Shown here piece after piece: positions 6,332 to 14,143 of a DNA stretch of 22,244 nt (positions within the stretch are counted from its first letter, which is position 1; every line of letters starts with the position of its first letter). Source of the stretch: Caldifarciminota bacterium RBG_13_43_14 (lineage in GTDB: Bacteria > Hydrothermota > Tepidihabitantia > SM23-42); assembly GCA_001771735.1 (NCBI GenBank), contig MEUM01000099.1, positions 1-22,244 of the forward strand, in the 5' to 3' direction. The position numbers and the translations under genes were made by a program. Under the pieces are notes generated by a model. That model had not been told where the DNA came from and did not search any database. It saw nothing but the letters and a program-made list of their open reading frames with translations.

Positions 6332-7906
6332 GTGAAAAAATATAAAATAACCATAGCGGTTATTGGTTTTATCCTGCAAATGGTTCTATACGTACTTTTT
6401 GCTCAACGGCTTGGATACTGGCGCAATATCGGACTGAGCTATGCAGCGATACCGTTAGTAATAATGATATTTTTGATAATATACAGAAAAGAGATCGGTT
6501 TACGTCAGTACAGCGCTATTTATTTTTTCACCACTTTGATATCAAGTCTTGTTGCCGGTGTAATAGCGAAATTCGGGTTTTTGGCTTATGGATGGCTGTT
6601 GGTCGCCGGGGTATGCACTGGTCTCACCGTTGCGGTTTTGATTTATCATTTTACTCATATCGCTATCCCCGGCGGACTACAGAACCCTGGTTTTAGTCAT
6701 TTTATTGAAGTGTCTTGTACTTTTTTCGCAGGCGCGGCCTATCCGTTAATGATCCTGGTTCCTTTTACCCTGAGCTATGCAATATTCATGGCAATCGTGA
6801 TCTTGGCCATATCGATCGTGATCGGATTCGTTCTCACCCACCCTTTTAGGGTTGCATTAAATACGATCGCTGATGCGGTTCATGAATGGCGCACGATCGA
6901 ACATTTACCCGTGATAAAATCATCGATAACCGGTCGTTTTATTACCGTAATCAACGAATTGTTGAAGCAGGTGAGAGAGTCCTTCGGGGATCTGAATCAG
7001 ATGAGCGGTGAGATCAAAGGCTCATCCGAGGATCTTTCTTCAGCATCGGAACAGATGAACGCATCGCTTCAAGAAGTTTCATCAACAATACAGCAAATCT
7101 CACACGGTGCGCAGGAGCAATCGTCATCAATAATGTCAATCGCGAAATCGATCGAGGGTTTGAATACTTTAACAACATCGATTTCATCCCAAGTCAAGAT
7201 GGCATCGGTTTCTTCGCGGCGCACGACCGATACTGCAAAACAGGGGATGGAATTATCAAACCAGGAAGCCCACATCGCCCGGGAACTTTTTGAACAAACA
7301 AAGTTCATAAGTGATAAAATGACCGAGTTGCTGAATCAATCCGGCGAGATCAAGAAAATACTTGATATAACTGCTGGTATAACTGAGCAAACCGACCTGC
7401 TGGCACTTAATGCCGCAATCGAGGCCGCCAGGGTAGGCGAAAAAGGGCGTGGTTTTGCAGTGATCGCAGATGAAATCCGCAATCTCGCTAATGAGGCACA
7501 ACAATCTTCGGCGATCGTCGAAAGCCTGATCGCCGAGATTAATAAAACAGTTCAGGAACTCAGTAATTTATTATCATCGGAACGGGACAAAGTGAACGAT
7601 GCCAATGTCCTTGCCTCTCAATCTGAAGAACAGTTCACTGGTATCGTCAAGGCCGTGGACCTAGTAACCGATATGATCACGCGGATTAATCAGGCCGCGG
7701 CGAATCAATCAAATAATACCCGTGACCTGGTGAAGCAGGTCGAACAGATCGCTCAGGTCGCGGCTGATACGGCAGCTGCAACCCAGGAAGTATCGGCATC
7801 AGTACAGGAACAAACTGCATCAATGGAAGAATTCACGTCCACCGCCCAGATTTTGTCCCAATTTGCGATGCGGCTTCAGACTTTAATCTCGAAACTGAGG
7901 AAATGA
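6332..7906 (+). CDS. Methyl-accepting chemotaxis protein with polytopic six-TM sensor region
   Basis: 524 residues. The N-terminus has six hydrophobic helices joined by short loops (about residues 6-24, 36-52, 61-80, 84-106, 125-146 and 148-168) in place of the usual two TMs flanking a periplasmic sensor domain. A HAMP-like linker follows (about 169-220, HPFRVALNTIADAV and SSITGRFITVINELL). Then comes the cytoplasmic coiled-coil hairpin with the highly conserved kinase-contact tip around residues 351-388 (TEQTDLLALNAAIEAARVG, GRGFAVIADEIRNLA). The start is GTG with AGAGG 6 nt upstream, overlapping the end of the first cheW. The sensor may detect membrane-associated or intracellular cues, since no extracytoplasmic domain is visible. 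It ends in a 4-bp ATGA overlap with the second CheW gene. Confidence 0.93.
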   Translation: MKKYKITIAVIGFILQMVLYVLFAQRLGYWRNIGLSYAAIPLVIMIFLIIYRKEIGLRQYSAIYFFTTLISSLVAGVIAKFGFLAYGWLLVAGVCTGLTVAVLIYHFTHIAIPGGLQNPGFSHFIEVSCTFFAGAAYPLMILVPFTLSYAIFMAIVILAISIVIGFVLTHPFRVALNTIADAVHEWRTIEHLPVIKSSITGRFITVINELLKQVRESFGDLNQMSGEIKGSSEDLSSASEQMNASLQEVSSTIQQISHGAQEQSSSIMSIAKSIEGLNTLTTSISSQVKMASVSSRRTTDTAKQGMELSNQEAHIARELFEQTKFISDKMTELLNQSGEIKKILDITAGITEQTDLLALNAAIEAARVGEKGRGFAVIADEIRNLANEAQQSSAIVESLIAEINKTVQELSNLLSSERDKVNDANVLASQSEEQFTGIVKAVDLVTDMITRINQAAANQSNNTRDLVKQVEQIAQVAADTAAATQEVSASVQEQTASMEEFTSTAQILSQFAMRLQTLISKLRK

Positions 7907-8343
7907 AATATTTTTTAGAATTCGCAATCGACGATAAGAAATTTGCAGTCCCGATCGATGAAATCATCGAAATTGCACGTCCAAAAGCAATTCAGCAGCA
8001 AAGCGAGAAGAAAAAGAATATAATCGGTTCAATCAATCTGCGGCACGATAATATTTTCATCATTGACCTGGCATCAGTTTTGAAAGTGAAGGGCGGTAAG
8101 AGGTACGAGATCATGATTGCGGACATAGGTGGTCAGCGTATTGGTTTTTGCGTTGACCGGGTTTTTGGAATCATCGAACATGATAAAGTCAAACCAGTAC
8201 CGGAAATGATCAGATCTCATCGTTCATTAACCGGAATGATAATGACCAAAGATACTATAATCCCAGTGTTATCTTTAGAAAAAGCCATTACTAAGGCCAA
8301 TTTATCCACAATCAAAAATAATGCTCGGTCAAAGAACAAATAA
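7903..8343 (+). CDS. CheW-domain coupling protein (second copy)
   Basis: 146 residues forming a minimal CheW domain: YFLEFAIDDKKFAVPIDEI, then the core GSINLRHDNIFIIDLASVL, then RIGFCVDRVFGIIEHD and the closing TGMIMTKDTIIPVLSLEK. The basic C-terminal tail NNARSKNK is extra. Its start overlaps the receptor stop by 4 bp (ATGA), so the two are translationally coupled. It is clearly different in sequence from the first copy, so this is not a recent duplication; two diverged CheW proteins flank one receptor. Assignment as CheW rather than CheV follows from the lack of a receiver domain. Confidence 0.87.
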   Translation: MKYFLEFAIDDKKFAVPIDEIIEIARPKAIQQQSEKKKNIIGSINLRHDNIFIIDLASVLKVKGGKRYEIMIADIGGQRIGFCVDRVFGIIEHDKVKPVPEMIRSHRSLTGMIMTKDTIIPVLSLEKAITKANLSTIKNNARSKNK

Positions 8344-8397
8344 GAATTTTTTGCGTGAAATTGAAATTTATATGTTGAAATTTTTTAAACAGGGGAA

Positions 8398-9945
8398 ATG
8401 AAAAAAATTTCTTGTATTTTGTTATTGTTCATTATTACTGCATTGGCATTAGCTCAGAATCTGCTCTTGAATCCCGGGTTTGAATCCTGGTCTGGCAATG
8501 ATCCTGATTCATGGTCTCACGATGATAGTATATTAATATATCAAGAGGATATTATTGTCCATGGAGGCAATTTTAGTGTGCGGGAAAGTCTGATCACACC
8601 GAATCAGGATCAAGCTGATTTTTTTCAGGGGAACTTTGCGGTACAAGCCAATACCCAGTACGATTTTACGATTTGGGCATATGATAATGATATTGCGGGT
8701 AGGGTCAGATTGGGCGTATACTGGTATCCGAGCGGATCATTCTGGTCAAGCATATATACCGGTAATAGCAATCAGTGGCAACAATTGAATTTTAATGCTG
8801 TTTCGCCGGCTGACGCTGAATCAGCAATGATAATGATCCGTGCGTATGACAGTGCTGCAACCTGGGACGGCGGCGCGGTTTTCTGTTTTGACGACGCCTC
8901 ATTCCAGGCACCTTCGGCTCAGCCTCCGGTTGTAAACCGTATTTGGCATTTACCGGTTAATCCCGGGGCTGGAATTGCGACAAGTGTCTATGCCAAAGTT
9001 AATGATGACGGTTTTATTGTCGCCGATACGCTACTGTATGGAATTAATAGCCTGAATACACCGAATAGAATAACCCATACCAGTGTCAGCAACGATACTT
9101 TCAGATTTACTGTTCCGGGCCAGGCAGCAGGAGATACGATTTTCTATTATTTACGTTTTATTGATAATGATGGTCTTGATATAATAACCGATACGCACTC
9201 GGTGTATGTTGGCGATCTGAATGTTGTTATTAATGAGATTTTTTATGATGCCAGCGGAGTTGATAACGGATGTTATGTTGAAATTTATGGACAACCCTTG
9301 TTTAGCTTAAGCGGCTATTCTCTGGTCGGCGTGAATGGGTTCAACGGCTCGGTTTATGTGACCATTGATCTATCCGGTCATTCGATCCCGGACAATGGAT
9401 TCTTTGTAGTCGCGCAAGATTCAACGGTAGCGAATTATGATACGGTAACAACGGATGCAGATATGCAGAACGGCCCAGATAACGTTGAACTTCGTTATCA
9501 TAATATAACCATTGATGCCCTGGGTTACGGGACTTTGAACGGTTGGTGTTTTACCGGGGAATGGGAACCGGCAGTAGATGTTGTATACGATCACTGCCTG
9601 GCACGACATCCTGATGGTGATGATACCGATAATAATATTATCGATTTTCATGATGATACCCTCTTAACACCTGGTGAGCCGAATCCCTCAGTACTGGTCA
9701 TGGAACAGAAAAATATCAAGTTCGATATCGGCAATATTCTCAATCCGGTCCCGAACGGTATTGCATATGCTCGTATCATTCCCGCGCGAGAACTTTATCC
9801 GTTCAGTGTTTACAATATTACCGGACAGGTTATTGAACAAGTCACCCACCCCGAGCAGCGTCTTATGCTGGCTGCAGGAATATATTTTATACGGTTAAAC
9901 GAAAACCCGGATCGAACGGTGAAAATAATCGTTATCGGGAAATAA
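8398..9945 (+). CDS. Secreted multidomain protein: jelly-roll domain, Ig-like domain, lamin-tail domain and T9SS-like C-terminal sorting tail
   Basis: 515 residues. A clear signal peptide (MKKISCILLLFIITALALAQ) is followed by a carbohydrate-binding-type beta-sandwich (about 21-178, NLLLNPGFESWSGNDPDSW to FCFDDASF). Next is an Ig/Fn3-like domain (about 180-272), then a lamin-tail domain (about 275-430: VVINEIFYDASG, YVEIYG, SLSGYSLVGVNG, IPDNGFFVVAQD, LTPGEPNP). The last 70 or so residues (GNILNPVPNG, YNITGQVI, LAAGIYFIRL) resemble the type IX secretion C-terminal domain, with its G-x-Y-F-I-R-L strand. No catalytic motif is visible, so it is probably an adhesin or structural surface protein. 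The ribosome-binding site AGGGGA is unusually close to the ATG. The T9SS reading is from pattern only. Confidence 0.85.
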   Translation: MKKISCILLLFIITALALAQNLLLNPGFESWSGNDPDSWSHDDSILIYQEDIIVHGGNFSVRESLITPNQDQADFFQGNFAVQANTQYDFTIWAYDNDIAGRVRLGVYWYPSGSFWSSIYTGNSNQWQQLNFNAVSPADAESAMIMIRAYDSAATWDGGAVFCFDDASFQAPSAQPPVVNRIWHLPVNPGAGIATSVYAKVNDDGFIVADTLLYGINSLNTPNRITHTSVSNDTFRFTVPGQAAGDTIFYYLRFIDNDGLDIITDTHSVYVGDLNVVINEIFYDASGVDNGCYVEIYGQPLFSLSGYSLVGVNGFNGSVYVTIDLSGHSIPDNGFFVVAQDSTVANYDTVTTDADMQNGPDNVELRYHNITIDALGYGTLNGWCFTGEWEPAVDVVYDHCLARHPDGDDTDNNIIDFHDDTLLTPGEPNPSVLVMEQKNIKFDIGNILNPVPNGIAYARIIPARELYPFSVYNITGQVIEQVTHPEQRLMLAAGIYFIRLNENPDRTVKIIVIGK

Positions 9946-9955
9946 CCATATACAT

Positions 9956-11383
9956 ATGACAAGAAGGATAAAATTGGAGGATATCAGAACATTGAATGTA
10001 TTCAACACCCTTACTCGCAAGCAGGAATCATTCAAACCGATCAGTGATGATTATGTAAAATTGTATACATGCGGATTGACCGTATACAATTACGCACATA
10101 TCGGGAATTTAAGGACGTATTTTTTCGAAGATATCTTGAGACGTACGCTTGAGTATTTTGATTATCGCGTGCGTCATGTGATGAATGTTACTGATGTCGG
10201 TCATCTTGAATCGGATGCGGATACAGGTGAGGATAAATTGGTGCTTGGGGCACGCCGGGAAGGTAAAACGCCCGAGGAGGTCGCGCGGTTTTATGAGAAA
10301 ATATTTTTTGAAGATCTGGTAGCCATGAATATCCTGCAACCCCATATCATATGTCGTGCCAGCGAATATATAAACGATATGATCGAATTTATCAAAGTGC
10401 TCATCGAAAAAAAATATGCCTATGAAGTTGAAGGTAATGTGTATTTTTCGATTGAGCGTTTTCCCGAATATGGCCGACTGTCGGGGATGCCGGTTGATAA
10501 ACTCGTCGCTGGAGCACGTATTGAAATCGATTCTAATAAACGTTATCCTGGCGATTTCGCCTTATGGCTTTCAAAATCAAAATTTCCTAATCAGATAATG
10601 CAATGGGAATCCCCCTGGGGCAGAGGTTTCCCCGGCTGGCATATTGAATGTACGGTAATGTCGATTAAGTGTTTTGGTGAGCATCTGGATATTCACTGTG
10701 GAGGAGTTGATCATATCGCCGTACATCATACGAATGAAATCGCACAGGCGGAGGCTTATCTTGGCCATCGATGGTGCAATTACTGGATGCATGGCGAATG
10801 GCTTGTAGTTGCCAAGGAAAAAATGTCCAAATCAAAGGGTGAATTTCTTGATCTAAGGGCGATCGCTAAGAATGGGTATATGCCGATGCATTTACGGTAT
10901 TTGTACTTGACTGCTCATTACCGCCAACAGTTGGAATTCAGTTATGAATCCCTTACCGCCGCCAAGAATGCATTTGAAAATTTAAGGACCCGGGTGCTTG
11001 AGCTTAAAGCAATAAACGAACCGGTTGACTCTGATCGAATGCTCAAAGAAAATATTCAAGCAAAATTCTGGGATGCAATAGCTGATGATCTGAATATGCC
11101 AGTTGCCCTTGCGCTGGTTTGGCAAATATTGAAGGATACAGGCTTATCTTCGGTTGATAAATTAGATTTGTTGGAGGATTTTGACCGTGTTTTTGGTCTG
11201 GGTATTTCACAGTTCTCACGACGGGATCTGCCGGATGACTGTAAAATCCTAATCAGAGAACGCGAAAATGTTAGGCAGAGAAAGAATTGGAAGGAAGCAG
11301 ATCGTATTCGTCAGCTTCTAACTGAAAAAGGAGTAGGCATAAAGGATACCGCTCATGGTGCTGAATGGTATTGGCTAATGTAA
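9956..11383 (+). CDS. cysS: Cysteinyl-tRNA synthetase
   Basis: A class Ia aminoacyl-tRNA synthetase that charges tRNA-Cys in the cytoplasm. 475 residues, close to the usual 460-ish. The HIGH-type motif AHIGN is at 47-51 and KMSKS at 289-293. The zinc ligands match the E. coli set in identity and spacing: C39, C232, H257 and E261. Other hallmarks are YTCGLTVYNYAHIGN, ESPWGRGFPGWHIECT and IHCGGVDHIAVHHTNE, and the C-terminal anticodon-binding region with RENVRQRKNWKEADRIR. The ATG at 9956 has no ribosome-binding site. A TTG at 9992, preceded by GGAGG 11 nt upstream, would give LNVFNTLTRKQ, the usual CysS beginning, so the true start may be 12 codons later. It follows the secreted-protein gene after 10 nt. 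Confidence 0.97.
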   Translation: MTRRIKLEDIRTLNVFNTLTRKQESFKPISDDYVKLYTCGLTVYNYAHIGNLRTYFFEDILRRTLEYFDYRVRHVMNVTDVGHLESDADTGEDKLVLGARREGKTPEEVARFYEKIFFEDLVAMNILQPHIICRASEYINDMIEFIKVLIEKKYAYEVEGNVYFSIERFPEYGRLSGMPVDKLVAGARIEIDSNKRYPGDFALWLSKSKFPNQIMQWESPWGRGFPGWHIECTVMSIKCFGEHLDIHCGGVDHIAVHHTNEIAQAEAYLGHRWCNYWMHGEWLVVAKEKMSKSKGEFLDLRAIAKNGYMPMHLRYLYLTAHYRQQLEFSYESLTAAKNAFENLRTRVLELKAINEPVDSDRMLKENIQAKFWDAIADDLNMPVALALVWQILKDTGLSSVDKLDLLEDFDRVFGLGISQFSRRDLPDDCKILIRERENVRQRKNWKEADRIRQLLTEKGVGIKDTAHGAEWYWLM

Positions 11384-11403
11384 TGGCGCGCAAGGGTTAG
11401 TCT

Positions 11404-12093
11404 TTATTCTAAATAATCAGGGATTTTTTCCTCTTTTGATAAAAAAGTCGGATAATCATCGCTGCTAAAAATAACACCACCACTGATCTTATTATCAGTG
11501 CTCGAATATAATCCACCTAAAATCATCTTGCCCAGTGAAATTTCCAAACCTGTACTCCAGTTGAGTTCCTGATCGGTCTCAAAATGAGCTTTTAATCCGG
11601 ATAGTGGCTGGATCATAATACCTGCATAATAATTTGTGGTTTTGTATGTTGTTTCGTATTCAATATCACCGCACAATACAACATAATCTGCCAGCGGCCG
11701 GATCGCTAATCCACCAAACATATGCCAATCATCACCGATTTTCGCAGTATAACCGATCGATAATTCATTGCTGATCATGCCCATAGCACCAAGTATATGT
11801 TCATTGATTTCACCAAAACGATAAGCATAGCCGATCGAAAAAGCACCGGGTAACTTGTATCCCGTCCCTGTTTCCCAATAATAAAGGCTATCTGCTTTTC
11901 TCATGGCCGCGCTGAAATACCTTATTACTAGACCAGCAGTTATTAAATCCGGGTGATAATTCAAAACGGCTTCATAGCCTGGCCGTAATCCAAGGCCGGC
12001 TGGGTTGGAAAAAACACTATTCGCTCTTATCGGCAGACTACGGAACTGGCTTGCAAAGAATGAAGTTCCAGCCAAGATGAATAAGATAAACAT
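11404..12093 (-). CDS. Predicted outer-membrane protein (PorV/FadL-like beginning)
   Basis: 229 residues. A signal peptide (MFILFILAGTSFFASQ) is followed by RANSVFSNPAGLGLRPGYEA, a NPAGL motif common near the N-terminus of FadL-type and PorV-type barrels. Alternating strands follow, such as AFSIGYAYRFGEI, ELSIGYTAKIGDDWHMFGGLAIRP and LGGLYSSTDNKISGGVIF. The tail after the last strand (DDYPTFLSKEEKIPDYLE) is polar and lacks the terminal Phe, so the barrel may be small or divergent. It is the last gene of the sppA operon. The ATG follows the GH84 stop directly (TAAATG), and its strong ribosome-binding site AAAGGAGG is read inside the last codons of the GH84 gene. The function is not recognisable. 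Confidence 0.75.
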   Translation of the reverse strand: MFILFILAGTSFFASQFRSLPIRANSVFSNPAGLGLRPGYEAVLNYHPDLITAGLVIRYFSAAMRKADSLYYWETGTGYKLPGAFSIGYAYRFGEINEHILGAMGMISNELSIGYTAKIGDDWHMFGGLAIRPLADYVVLCGDIEYETTYKTTNYYAGIMIQPLSGLKAHFETDQELNWSTGLEISLGKMILGGLYSSTDNKISGGVIFSSDDYPTFLSKEEKIPDYLE

Positions 12094-12948
12094 TTAACGA
12101 CCTCCTTTATTAAAATATCGTTTTATTTCTCCCCAGACTTTTTTTGGTCGGTAATTAGAACTGCTGGCGAAAAATCGTGCAGCAGTATAGATCAAAGGTT
12201 TTGACGGCCAGTATTCATTCATCGGATTGATCAGAATACCCCTGGTTTTCTGGATCAGTATCGCTGAGCGGTTATTATAAGGCTGCCGCCATATTTTACC
12301 TGGGATATAATCGTTAGCGAAAATGTTATCCCATATCAAGGGCGGACGTTTCAATATTCTGGTGATTCTTTTTACATCATTACCAGTAATCCTTTTGGAA
12401 ACAACCCTGTTTCCGGTCCAAAATATTTCGATCTGCTTCAACAACTCAACTGCTACTGATCTGATATACTGTGATCTGTGAAAACCGCGATACTGGGTGG
12501 GGCAGAAGAACAATATTGGATTCTTAAAATACTTCTTTAAGTATAAGTATAACATATTAGCGCTTTTCGTCTGTTTCCCGGCAATAAAGCCATTCAATTC
12601 AATATTTATATCATCATAAAAAAGACTGAAATTTCTTATTCCAATATCAATTAATTGTTTTATTTTTGATATTATTGCCTTATAATCGGGGTCATTCATT
12701 GGAGATAGGGCGTAATTGAAATGAATACCCATTGAAAGGCTTAACCGGCTTAAATATTTAAACTCCTTTATCTTTGCTGCCGAGTATGGTTTACGCCATG
12801 ATCGCCGATGCCGGGGATCGTCTTTCGGTCCATAGACATAAGTATTTTGACCGGTTTCGGCCAGGAATGCAATAAGATCGATGCGTTCTTTGAAAGTATA
12901 GGGTTTACCGTAAAAGCCTTCAATAACTCCGAAATATTTAGCGCGCAC
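12094..12948 (-). CDS. GH84-family beta-N-acetylglucosaminidase (O-GlcNAcase-type), apparently cytoplasmic
   Basis: 284 residues, essentially a bare GH84 catalytic barrel. GH84 enzymes remove terminal beta-linked GlcNAc by substrate-assisted catalysis. Visible hallmarks are GVIEGFYGKP (7-16), YGPKDDPRHR (39-48, K42 matching the substrate-binding Lys of human OGA), the catalytic Asp pair D112-D113 (LFYDDI), CPTQYRG (149-155), WTGNRVVSK (177-185) and IWDNIFANDY (205-214, including the Asn and Asp that contact the acetamido group in human OGA). No signal peptide is present and the protein starts right at the catalytic domain. The extra domains of bacterial NagJ-type secreted enzymes are absent. 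It overlaps the small lipoprotein gene by 11 bp and abuts the outer-membrane protein gene. Family assignment is strong; the natural substrate is unknown. Confidence 0.92.
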   Translation of the reverse strand: MRAKYFGVIEGFYGKPYTFKERIDLIAFLAETGQNTYVYGPKDDPRHRRSWRKPYSAAKIKEFKYLSRLSLSMGIHFNYALSPMNDPDYKAIISKIKQLIDIGIRNFSLFYDDINIELNGFIAGKQTKSANMLYLYLKKYFKNPILFFCPTQYRGFHRSQYIRSVAVELLKQIEIFWTGNRVVSKRITGNDVKRITRILKRPPLIWDNIFANDYIPGKIWRQPYNNRSAILIQKTRGILINPMNEYWPSKPLIYTAARFFASSSNYRPKKVWGEIKRYFNKGGR

Positions 12949-13204
12949 GGCTCAAATCCATCAGGAATTCTACCCAGAGCTGTCCATGATCACTTAATTT
13001 CGCGATTTCATTTTCCGGATCTATTTTATAATTTTTCCGCAGGGCAGCGATCTTATCTTGAAGTTCCTGTTCATTGATCGTATTTGCGCGCAATTGCTTT
13101 TCTGCCTTAAGGTATTCGACAAATCGTTGATAATTATAACGGGTACAATTCGTCAGCGATATGAGCTGCAAGACAAATATAATCAATAGAGTAACCTTTT
13201 TCAT
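12938..13204 (-). CDS. Small predicted lipoprotein
   Basis: 88 residues. A hydrophobic signal sequence ends in the lipobox-like LTNC (Cys at about residue 20), so the mature protein of about 69 residues should be lipid-anchored. The mature part is highly charged and helical (FVEYLKAEKQL, QELQDKIAALRKNYKI), possibly a short coiled coil. It overlaps sppA by 4 bp upstream and the GH84 gene by 11 bp downstream, so all are co-translated. I do not recognise the family. With a lipid-anchored or membrane product on each side, an envelope role is likely. Confidence 0.75.
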   Translation of the reverse strand: MKKVTLLIIFVLQLISLTNCTRYNYQRFVEYLKAEKQLRANTINEQELQDKIAALRKNYKIDPENEIAKLSDHGQLWVEFLMDLSRAR

Positions 13205-14028
13205 CTCAATACAAACATCAATTTTGGAGTCAATAGTTTTTCGACTGGTTTGACGAACATATCGATGAAACTCATTCGTGACGGTGGATACACCAGATAC
13301 GGTTCTTTAATACCGATCATATCGGCAGCAAGATCGACCGTCTGTTCGAACGAGCCAAGCGTATCGATAAGACCAAATTCCTTTGCCTGCCGGCCGGTCA
13401 AAATACGCCCATCTGCGACCAGTAATACGCTGTCCCGTGAAAGCCCACGATGTTCTGCAACGGCATTAACGAATTGATCATAAACGTCCAGAACAACGGA
13501 TTGAAGCAAATCTCGTTCGCTTGCCGTCAGCGATCTGAAAGGCGAACCAATATCTTTGTGATCGCGGGATTTGATTGTTTCAACCCCGACCCCGAGCTTA
13601 TCCAATAATTTATAGAAAACCGGATATTCCATTATAACACCTATAGAACCGGTAATAGTGCCGGGGTTTGCGACAATGAGGTCGGCCGGCAAAGATATAT
13701 AATAACCCCCGGAAGCGGCGACCGTGCCCATTGATACGACGATCTTCTTCTTTTCTTTGCTGATCTTCAGTTGTTCATAGATCTCCTGAGCAGCCGCAAC
13801 AACACCACCAGGTGAATCGACCCGTATGATGATGGCATCGATCGAAGGATCATCGGTGAAAGTTTTGATATCCTTCACCACTGTTTTTGAAAAACCAATA
13901 AAATCGATGACCTCAATCACTCCAATATTACCACCGCCACGATTGCCTTTCAATCCAATTCCTATGGTCAAACCAATTATCACCGCGACAACAACGACCG
14001 CGATCAAAATATAATGAATGGTTTTCAT
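13201..14028 (-). CDS. sppA: Signal peptide peptidase SppA (S49 family, short form)
   Basis: A membrane-anchored serine protease that degrades cleaved signal peptides. 275 residues: one N-terminal TM helix (about 5-26) then a single S49 domain, the short bacterial form that works as an oligomer, unlike the doubled E. coli form of about 618 residues. The Ser/Lys dyad is visible as S106 (GTVAASGGYYI) and K158 (SRDHKDIGSP). Other signatures are IIIRVDSPGG (67-75), NPGTITGSIGV (121-131) and the region VADGRILTGRQAKEFGLID. The ATG has a good ribosome-binding site (GGAGG). It is first in an operon with a small lipoprotein, a GH84 enzyme and an outer-membrane protein, and is divergent from folP. Confidence 0.94.
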   Translation of the reverse strand: MKTIHYILIAVVVVAVIIGLTIGIGLKGNRGGGNIGVIEVIDFIGFSKTVVKDIKTFTDDPSIDAIIIRVDSPGGVVAAAQEIYEQLKISKEKKKIVVSMGTVAASGGYYISLPADLIVANPGTITGSIGVIMEYPVFYKLLDKLGVGVETIKSRDHKDIGSPFRSLTASERDLLQSVVLDVYDQFVNAVAEHRGLSRDSVLLVADGRILTGRQAKEFGLIDTLGSFEQTVDLAADMIGIKEPYLVYPPSRMSFIDMFVKPVEKLLTPKLMFVLR

Positions 14029-14043
14029 AAAACCTCCACTTGA

Positions 14044-14071
14044 ATTGTAATGAATATTAAGATGGTGTCAA
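14044..14071 (-). promoter_or_regulatory. Promoter of the sppA operon
   Basis: TTGACA (14071-14066), a 16-nt spacer and TACAAT (14049-14044). The ATG at 14028 lies 15 nt past the -10, so the leader should be only about 9 nt, just long enough to carry the GGAGG ribosome-binding site. Confidence 0.6.
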
Positions 14072-14110
14072 TGTGATAAAATAGCGTAAGGCGTCTAGCG
14101 TTTTTTATTG

Positions 14111-14138
14111 TTGACTTGCCCGGTTCATTAATTATAAT
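14111..14138 (+). promoter_or_regulatory. Promoter of folP-cdaA (leaderless geometry)
   Basis: TTGACT (14111-14116), a 16-nt spacer and a perfect TATAAT (14133-14138). The GTG start codon at 14144 begins only 5 nt beyond the -10, at or before the expected transcription start. There is no ribosome-binding site, so the mRNA is expected to be leaderless. Confidence 0.7.
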
Positions 14139-14143
14139 CGACT

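Noticed and set aside
8302..8310. Perfect DnaA box TTATCCACA
   Set aside because: A single copy inside the coding sequence of the second CheW, with no cluster and no AT-rich unwinding region; likely chance.
8361..8397. Promoter before the secreted lamin-tail gene (TTGAAA boxes)
   Set aside because: No -10 box at proper spacing; the repeated TTGAAATTT is low-complexity.
9949..9954. TATACA as a -10 for cysS
   Set aside because: No -35 at 16-18 nt upstream, and only 1 nt separates it from the ATG.
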